From positions 28,979,410 through 29,043,409 of the forward strand of contig CM055107.1 of NCBI GenBank assembly GCA_029204225.1: a stretch of DNA of 64,000 nucleotides, read 5' to 3'. This document shows, piece after piece, positions 58,701 through 64,000 of the stretch. The position numbers and the translations under genes are program-made. Every line of letters starts with the position of its first letter. Position 1 is the first letter of the stretch. This stretch comes from Diphasiastrum complanatum (taxonomy: Eukaryota; Streptophyta; Lycopodiopsida; Lycopodiales; Lycopodiaceae). Below the pieces are notes generated by a model. It did no database searches. It saw only the letters and a program-made list of their open reading frames with translations, and was not told the DNA's origin.

Positions 58701-59687
58701 ATAAGACAATAAGGATGTAAAGTATTCCTTATGTCTTGTCATGTGAGATGAGGCTCCACTATCAATCCACCAAGGATCATTATCATCTATGTTGGCTAAC
58801 AAACTTGAAGTCATAACAAGTGATTCACATGTGTTATGTTCTTCCTCATCTATTGTAAGATTTCCTTGCCTCTCTCCTTGCTCTCTTTTCTTCTTATAAC
58901 ATTCATTTGCAAAATGACCTTTTATCCCACAATAAAAGCACTTGAACTTTGACTTATTGTTCTTAGTAGAAGAGGAAGAGGAAGAGTGATCATCATGATC
59001 AAAGTTACCACCTTTGGACCATTTCCCTTTGCCTTTACCTTTTCCCTTGAATTTGCCTTTTGTGAAGAAAGCCTCTTCACCTCCACCTTGCAAGGATGCA
59101 CCATCAAGCTTTGATTGCAACCTATGTTCTTCAGCCAATAAGATTTCTTGCAAGTCAACCACACTTGGCAAGACTCTTTGAATGGCAAAACTTTGCACAA
59201 GGTTAGCATGTTCATTTAGCAAACCATTCAACATAACTTGGACTATTTCACCATCTTTTATGTTCTCATCAATGCATGCTAAATCATCACTTAGGGACTT
59301 AACTCTCAAGATAAATGCATGAGCACTTTCACCCTCTCTTTGCCTACTAGAAAATATTTGTCTCCTTAGGGTCAATACCCTAGATGTGGACTTTGATTCA
59401 AAGAGCTTCTTTAAGGCATTCCATGCCTCACTTGCACTTTGACACTTTCCAACTGCCGTGAGAAGTTCATTTGTAACATTCATTTTAATGATATGAAGAG
59501 CCCTTTTGGCCTTCTTATCAAACCTTTGTTGCTCTTGAAGTGTGAGAGGTCTCTCTTCAATTTCTGCAACTATGTCCATGAGTTCATTCAACTCAAGTAA
59601 GGACTCCATCCTCACTTTCCAAGTAGAGTAGTTTGATGAACTCAACCTTTCACTAGACTCTAGCATGATCCCACCATTGGAAGCCAT
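55746..59687 (-). CDS. Copia gag-pol polyprotein, intact
   Basis: 1313 residues in one frame from ATG 59687. Gag occupies about 1-230 and has a UBN2-like core. A Lys/Gly-rich stretch precedes the CCHC zinc knuckle (C250, C253, H258, C263). Protease has WWIDSGASSH with Asp309. GAG-preintegrase reads VWHKRLGHPNFKSLEVM (about 440). Integrase has HSDIHS, FIDDFSRYTW, LRSDNGGEY and NGVAERKNRT (about 510-640). RT starts IGCKWIFKIKTNQDGS and has the YVDD box in LLLIYVDDIIL (about 1000). RNase H has FSDSDFAGD and SLSSTEAEYKAL (about 1160-1200), and the tail ends ADIFTKSLGKD. The order PR-INT-RT-RH defines Copia. No stop, frameshift or missing key residue was seen. A single frame implies that any gag excess must come from processing or an undetected spliced or partial product. 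Confidence 0.97.
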   Translation of the reverse strand: MASNGGIMLESSERLSSSNYSTWKVRMESLLELNELMDIVAEIEERPLTLQEQQRFDKKAKRALHIIKMNVTNELLTAVGKCQSASEAWNALKKLFESKSTSRVLTLRRQIFSSRQREGESAHAFILRVKSLSDDLACIDENIKDGEIVQVMLNGLLNEHANLVQSFAIQRVLPSVVDLQEILLAEEHRLQSKLDGASLQGGGEEAFFTKGKFKGKGKGKGKWSKGGNFDHDDHSSSSSSTKNNKSKFKCFYCGIKGHFANECYKKKREQGERQGNLTIDEEEHNTCESLVMTSSLLANIDDNDPWWIDSGASSHMTRHKEYFTSLLSYEGEGNIIYTANDGQCDIKGIGTIPISLSTNRKANLENVLYIPSITKNLLSVSQMIDKGLDVEFIGDACLISKCGSLIAQGRRHGKLFKLDACVISNHEGCMAREQLTNQEVWHKRLGHPNFKSLEVMAKKELVLGLPKSLVANNSVCEHCALSKSHRLAYSRSTSRSKEAFQLVHSDIHSSSTTSNGGAKMYATFIDDFSRYTWIYLLKSKDEVFAAFVKFKNEMENQFNTKIKCLRSDNGGEYTSNRFKDFCIAHGIKREMSSPRTPQQNGVAERKNRTLCECAKAMRLHANLAKSFLGEALACANYLCNRWTSASLDGKTPHEVLYGRRPSVKHCRIFGCTCFVNITLDDRTKEDPSSKKGVFVGYSEVSKAYKVYIPSTKKVVISRDVIFHEENVSNVVDVPTNHHDVQDVLDEDGDATPKQTSRKTQRQRAKPSRLTYDEKEKQVVDNSNFAFLTSFDEPTCVGEAIQKKEWIQAMDHEHQALIKSNTWRLVKLPKDKKAIGCKWIFKIKTNQDGSINKYKARLVAKGYAQEYGIDYDETFAPVAKMVTIRILISLATLYDWDMWQMDVTNAFLNGDLEEDIYMEQPEGYVSHDEPNHVCYLQKSLYGLKQAPRSWYAKLNSFLLSQNFVMSEYDHSLYFRLNENDITLLLIYVDDIILSGGNNLDIDEIKMALKREFEIQDLGKLHYILGIEIIRTSKSTFICQEKYVNSILKRFHMEDCKVVSTPMESNVKLTTRSNERSFKDITLYRKLIGSLIWLTITRPDLSFVVGKLSQFMQDPSEAHWKLGKRVLRYISGSRDFGILYGGTTPNLCGFSDSDFAGDQMDRKSTSAFAIYLGDGVVSWLSKKQPTISLSSTEAEYKALTTCTKEILWIKRMLLDLHLLEPEKTPIILCDNLSAQSLASNPVFYARSKHIEIAHHFVRDQVIAKEVELQHVSSKECVADIFTKSLGKDLYLMHRSNLGMCSKTMLKLASNVEEGV
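55751..55762 (-). other. Copia polypurine tract
   Basis: GAAGAGGGAG on the minus strand, ending directly at the 3' LTR; it primes plus-strand DNA synthesis. It is also coding: it encodes the last residues EEG before Val and the stop. Confidence 0.85.
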
Positions 59688-60847
59688 GATTCTAATGTTT
59701 CTTCAACTTTTAGGTTCTGTCCTAAAGCACTTAGCACTCACTTTTCTCTCAACAAATGATAGATAAAGAGATCTATGAAGATTTAGGACCCTAAAACACT
59801 TCTATCTTGAACCTAGATGGTTTCCAAGCATAGAAAGGAAGATTGAAACACATGAAACACTTTGCACACACTAAGAATGGATTACAAAATCAAACCAACC
59901 TGAACACACTCTTGCTTAAGCTCTCAAACTTTCCAGCAAGTGACCAAATCAAGTTATGGTGTGAAGAGTTACTTGCATTCTTAGAAAATACCCAAAACTA
60001 GGATGCCAAGATTACCTAGTAATGAACAAACTTGATCAACATATGATCAACACACTAAGATATTGATTCAACCTGTAAAACCACATGTAAACCACACTTC
60101 TTTAAGTTTATAAACTCCAGCAAGTGATAAATACAAGATTTAGAGGTGAATGAATGAGCACACTTAGTGAATCACAAGACTAGCTTCACTATCTTGTCAA
60201 ATCTTGGTGTTTAGATGTAGATCTAAGATCACTTCACATGAGAATGTTCCTCAACCTGTTAAGAACCTGAAAACACACTTGCATAATGGTTAACACCTTC
60301 CAGCAAATGCTCCAATCAAATTACATAAGGAGAGTTACTTACATGCTCAACAAAGTACACCAAAATTTATGCCAAAATTGATGACAATCTTTACAATATG
60401 CTCTTCACAATGGAGCTTACAATATGTTCACCCAAAAAAGGGGATCTTTCATCCAAATGGGAGCTTTGCTCAGCCTTTAGGAGAATTACAACTCACTCAA
60501 AAGAGCATTTGTCATCCACTTAAGGAGAAGTTTCATCCACTTAAGGAGAGTGTTCATCCAAGAATGGAGATTGTCAACAATAGGATTGAAAAGAACATTG
60601 TTAGTATTGAATATGCACAAGCCTCACAATCACAAATGATTAGGTGTTATGATCTGATCCAAAATAGTTTCTTTTTAGCCTCTGATCTTCAATAGACCTG
60701 AAATATGCTTTTGATCCACAAGTTCAACTCACAAAACAAAGGTTAGTAAGATTTGATCAACAAAGCAATGCAAAATCATGCTAGAACTTGATCAAACATC
60801 CAAATATCACCAAAAATGGAATACTTACTGTAAATAGAAGCCAACCA
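59688..60847 (-). other. Copia leader with degenerate tandem repeats
   Basis: 1.16 kb between primer site and gag start. Three diverged units of about 150-190 bp contain CAACCTG...CCAGCAAGTG (at about 59900, 60070 and 60250 on the plus strand). A short CATCCACTTAAGGAGA repeat lies at 60513-60553. No long frame is present on the element strand. Such leaders usually hold packaging signals. Confidence 0.6.
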
Positions 60848-60859
60848 GCTCTGATACCA
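60848..60859 (-). other. Copia primer-binding site
   Basis: TGGTATCAGAGC on the minus strand, immediately adjacent to the 5' LTR; complementary to the 3' end of initiator tRNA-Met. Confidence 0.95.
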
Positions 60860-61514
60860 TGTGAAAAATACAGATCCTAAGTGGATCTAAACTCCAAGAT
60901 CATTGGCTTGAATGCTTGCACTCCAAACTACATAAGCTAGGAATTGACAACACATTCTATGCTACCTAGAATGCAAAGAACTTGATCAAAAAGCATTTAT
61001 CACAAATGGAAACTTCCATAAACATCAAGTGCGGCCCAAAATAGCATTATACAGTCCATAATACATCAGCCTATCACTTTTGGAAAGCACCTAAGATCAT
61101 ACACAATAGCTTGAAGACAATACACACAACAATGCTCTCAATGGAGGAAGAAACAATGACAATGATCTATTGATCTCAATGAAGCATACAAAAGGTTTCT
61201 CCAACCTGTTCTCCACGACTTCCCTACTATTTATGGATGAGGAAGATGACTCTCTCTCCTCTCTCTAGAAGGTACTTGACCCTAGATATTCCCTATATAG
61301 GAAAAATAGCTAAAAATGGCTTATATGACCAAAATACATCAAAATGGTCTCATTTTGAAGGGTATGAAGTTTGACACTTCATCATACTGAAAAAATACAG
61401 TAAATAAAAACATTGTGGCCTGGTTCACACGTGTGAAACTCCAGAACCAAAACTATTTACAATTTTAGCCAATTTAGGCCTCAAACTAGCTAGGAAATGT
61501 TGACAATTTTCACA
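60860..61514 (-). repeat. Copia 5' LTR
   Basis: 655 bp, differing from the 3' LTR at three sites: GACAAC for GGCAAC, GACTCT for GACTTT and GGTCTC for GGCCTC on the plus strand. A TATA-like CTATATAGG at 61292-61300 is the probable promoter. Confidence 0.95.
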
Positions 61515-61519
61515 CCACC
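61515..61519. repeat. Target-site duplication, right copy
   Basis: CCACC following the 5' LTR, identical to 55091-55095. Confidence 0.95.
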
Positions 61520-61579
61520 TCAGTTGGAAGGTTGTGGGGACTAGATCTCCTCAGAACGAGATGATGTGGACAACCTACC

Positions 61580-61748
61580 TTAACTCTGTGCATCCCAACA
61601 AGCCCGTAGTCTCTCCATAATCCTGTCTGCATGTGAGGGAGACATCCCATCCATATAACTGAGGACCTCATCATCACTCATGGATGAAAAACGGGACGAC
61701 CCGTGACTACGGCCAGATCCATGACTTGGAGGTGTGTCATGAGACATT
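61580..61748 (-). pseudogene. First exon of the unassigned gene split by Copia
   Basis: From ATG 61748 it encodes MSHDTPPSHGSGRSHGSSRF, then SSMSDDEVLSYMDGM and DRIMERLRACWDAQ, Ser/His-rich then helical. An in-frame TAA comes just before a GTAGGT donor at about 61579. It starts only 90 bp inside a family-E-type right end (61836), as if belonging to another element sharing those ends. Later exons (55018-55090, 54880-54840, 54738-54648) lie beyond the 6.4-kb Copia insertion. No family recognised; the Ser/His/Asp-rich tail is unusual. Confidence 0.45.
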
Positions 61749-61792
61749 GGGGACACGATTTGTAAGAAAAAATTAAGAAAAAATATAAAAAG

Positions 61793-61836
61793 AATCTTCA
61801 CAAAGGGTCTTTTTTGGATTTAGAACTCCTCTAATG
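61793..61836 (-). repeat. Family-E-type right end beside the split gene
   Basis: AATCTTCACAAAGGGTCTT, then TTTGGATTTAGAACTCCTCTAATG. It matches the right end of copy 2 (34366-34400), including the inner AAGAAAAAATATAAAA flank. It bounds a segment holding a different gene. Confidence 0.65.
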
Positions 61837-62426
61837 CTAAGCTAGTTGTCAGATCAGAGACTCAGCTAACTAAGCCTTCACGACCATAAAAAGAGAGCTT
61901 GCAACTGTTGTCTAAAGTTGATCTATCAACGACCATTGAGAACTCACTCATTTATTGTCAATGGGAGCCCTCGCTCATGGTTGTTCTAGTTGAGAGCAGT
62001 TCCTTCCTAGCAAAGGACAGAAGCAAAGTGACAAACATAGTAGAATCAATTGAAGCATTCATGACTAGCACTTCTTCGCTTTCCGGCTACATGCACATGC
62101 ACTCAGAAATAGGTATGGCTTTATCTATTTTCAGTTCGTTTCATCTATGTCATTTTTCGTAATCATTTATTTTCAAAACACTCAAATTTGAAATCTACGT
62201 AACGTTAACTTTTTGAGTTCACATTTTGATTCCACACTAAAAATGGCATAACTTTTTAATGATAAGTTCGAATTTAGCGAAGTTTGGTGCATTGGAAAGC
62301 CTTGACAAGGGCTTTCCAATGATATGTTACATGACATACTTTTGAACTAGAAATAAAAACTTATGGCAAGTCAAAAGTATTTGTGTTATAATATTTTAAT
62401 AATATAAACTACATCTTGCAAAAATT
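61837..62426. other. No gene seen
   Basis: Short unassigned sequence between two family-E-type ends. A TTACGTAG-like word (CTACGTAACG) near 62198 resembles the inner flank of family-E right ends. Confidence 0.35.
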
Positions 62427-62464
62427 CTTAAAGGGTCTTTTTGGAGCCCAAAACTCCTCTAATG
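62427..62464. repeat. Another family-E-type end
   Basis: TTCTTAAAGGGTCTTTTTGG, then AGCCCAAAACTCCTCTAATG. The inner AGCCC/GGCCC block is like copy 1 ends. Its partner was not identified. It lies 300 bp from the broken end of copy 4. Confidence 0.6.
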
Positions 62465-62799
62465 TGATGGCTTTCCTTCATATCTAATACTCATAGGCGT
62501 AGTGAAGGCTTGCAAAGTAGTAGCAGTGATGGTCAGATGTATTATAGAGGTAGCGATGTTAATAATCACATCTCTCAACTCTCTTTTGAAAATCAGCAAT
62601 AATCCTTCAGTATTTTGGAAGTCAACGTTCAATTCTTCAACAACTATAATGTGATTGAATGGTTAGATGACTCACTCATCTAGCAACAATGGTAGGCCAG
62701 CTCTCCAAATATCTTGCAAGAAAAACTGGGTTCTAACTCACAGAGCAAAGATAATTAAGCACCTCATAGCCAAGATATCTCAAGCTTCCAACGGAGATA

Positions 62800-64000
62800 G
62801 TGAGTCAATGGCACTCTTCAAATCTGAAATCTTCTTGGTTCTCTGTTTGTGATAGAGCACCATTCATGAGAGTTACACTAACCCTCTCCATCTTTTGCCC
62901 TTTCACAATTTATGACTCATCTAACTTAAGTACTATGATTATTTTGCCATTCACCTTTTCATAGGTTATATCATAGAATGTGACGATGTATCTCAGCAAG
63001 TAATTTAGATCAACAAATAAGTTGTTTGATGAATTATAGAATATCGATCTTCCATCAGTTTCATACACCTCCTCAATATGAAATGGAGTTCCAGTGATCT
63101 TATGCATACCTATGTTTAATGTATCCCTCTCTTTCTTCAAGTGATATGTTCTAGGGATTGGGACTTTTCTAATTTGAACTTGCTTAAAAGCTTCTCTAAT
63201 TAGTTTAAATATTGTTGCATATGCTTCCCTGCTAATACCTGCAAAATCACAAGCACCCTGAACTATAGCCTTATCTAAAAAAATTTGAATGTCCACCATC
63301 AAAGACTCTGCTTTTTACACTTTACATTTGAAATCCTATTGTTCATCATGATACGCTCAGTGGATTTGCAAGTCAATATTGTGCCCAATGACATTCCTAG
63401 TGAAGCATTGTCTTTAATATTCCGAGGAGCTACTAATGCAGATTTGCAAAAAAAACAAATAGTTAACAGAATATCACCATAGCTGAAATTTAGTCCAAAT
63501 GTCATTGAAAAACTTACAAAATTCAGAATATGCTTACTTGAATGCACAGATCCTTCTATTTCGATAACCTCCTTTTGAAAGCGTTTGAATATCCTTGTAA
63601 CTTTGTCGTTTTCGCTTCTTACTTTCAGCCTTCTTCTTTGCCAAATCCACATCCTTCAATAATTGTAAGTTTTCAATATGAATAGACTATAAGACTGATT
63701 GCATCTGCTCTAGTTCTGATTTGATATTGATTGTTATCTTTTGTAAATTTAAGTTGTTCATTTTCTTCTAATGTCTTTTGGAGATGACAATCTCTATTCT
63801 GACAATAATTAACTCACCTTCTAAAAAGTGAACTTTATTCATATAAAGTTGCTTTCCATGGTTCTGCAATCTCTCACAATATCCTAGTAATCCACTATGC
63901 CCATTTCATATCCATGTAACTAAATGAGTTATTGAAGAGAATGTGGGATGTGTCAAAGTGCTTGGATCTTGTGGATATAATGTTCCATCTATCCATAAAT
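62800..64000 (-). pseudogene. Family E transposase-like protein, copy 4 (5' part, runs off the window)
   Basis: On the minus strand from 64000 downward: GTLYPQDPSTLTHPTFSSIT and SGLLGYCERL (63960-63865), a Lys/Glu-rich segment near 63640, SALVAPRNIKDNASLG (63440), VQGACDFAGISREAYATIFK (63265), VPIPRTYHLKKERDTLNIG, NLFVDLNYLLRYIVTFYDI and IIIVLKLDES with the first Asp at 62919-62921. Next come a TAA, then IVKGQKMERVSVTLMNGAL; homology ends near 62800. The second Asp, zinc insertion and Glu are missing. The left terminal repeat should lie beyond 64000. Confidence 0.72.

Larger units (their letters stand above)
55096..61514 (-). mobile_element. Complete, recently inserted Ty1/Copia retrotransposon
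   Basis: The 6419-bp element runs on the minus strand: 655-bp LTRs at 60860-61514 (5') and 55096-55750 (3'), both TGTGAAAA...TTTTCACA. It has a 5-bp CCACC target duplication, an initiator tRNA-Met primer site directly inside the 5' LTR, a 1.16-kb leader, one uninterrupted gag-pol frame and a purine tract before the 3' LTR. The LTRs differ at three positions by eye (all transitions), under 0.5 percent, so insertion is recent. All functional parts are present and it could be autonomous. It lies inside the unassigned gene whose exons are at 55018-55090 and 61580-61748. Confidence 0.96.

Overview
The window is nuclear DNA from a land plant with a repeat-rich genome. The evidence is Ty1/Copia elements primed by initiator tRNA-Met (TGGTATCAGAGC), Ty3/Gypsy fragments, GT-AG introns of about 75-135 bp, a decayed plant-type RPA1 fragment, and long A+T-rich stretches without genes. 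I cannot name the species; a non-seed plant or other large repeat-rich genome is a guess. No rRNA, tRNA or organelle insert was recognised. Almost every recognisable coding sequence belongs to mobile DNA, and most are broken.

Layout. 0-17.4 kb: palindromic repeats (249-585), an RPA1 pseudogene (1477-2211), and Copia debris (6879-8602 and 9679-12573, the latter a gag tandem lacking most of pol). 17.4-22.2 kb: copy 1 of a multigene DNA-transposon-like family, called family E here. 22.2-27.1 kb: dispersed repeats and a short gene fragment. 27.1-34.4 kb: copy 2 of family E, truncated at its left but carrying the best version of its other genes. 34.4-36.8 kb: Gypsy gag-protease remnant. 36.8 to about 40.1 kb: copy 3. 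41.2-41.9 kb: Gypsy reverse transcriptase. 42-53 kb: mostly non-coding, with microsatellites, one small possible gene (50053-50490, minus) and a Copia fragment. 53.6-61.8 kb: an unassigned multi-exon minus-strand gene split by a young, complete Copia element (55096-61514) with near-identical 655-bp LTRs, a 5-bp target duplication and an intact 1313-codon gag-pol. 62.8-64.0 kb: 5' part of copy 4 on the minus strand.

The part most likely to be new is family E. Its ends carry CATTAGAGGAGTT-type inverted repeats. It encodes, in conserved order: (1) a plus-strand DDE-type transposase-like protein with an N-terminal GLLGYCE domain, two Asp motifs, a C-x2-C...H-x4-H zinc insertion and a distal Glu motif; (2) a convergent minus-strand accessory gene; (3) a divergent plus-strand gene whose N-terminus is a clear histone H3 fold and whose C-terminus looks like a Ulp1/C48 SUMO-type cysteine protease; (4) a convergent minus-strand gene of unknown function. 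Between genes 2 and 3 lies an 800-bp spacer with five inverted-repeat pairs flanking a dense CACGTG cluster. Copy 1 keeps remnants of genes 1, 2 and 3, and copy 3 of genes 1 and 2, which argues that the genes travel together. All copies seen are disabled; the three nonsense codons in the H3-Ulp1 gene are all TAG.
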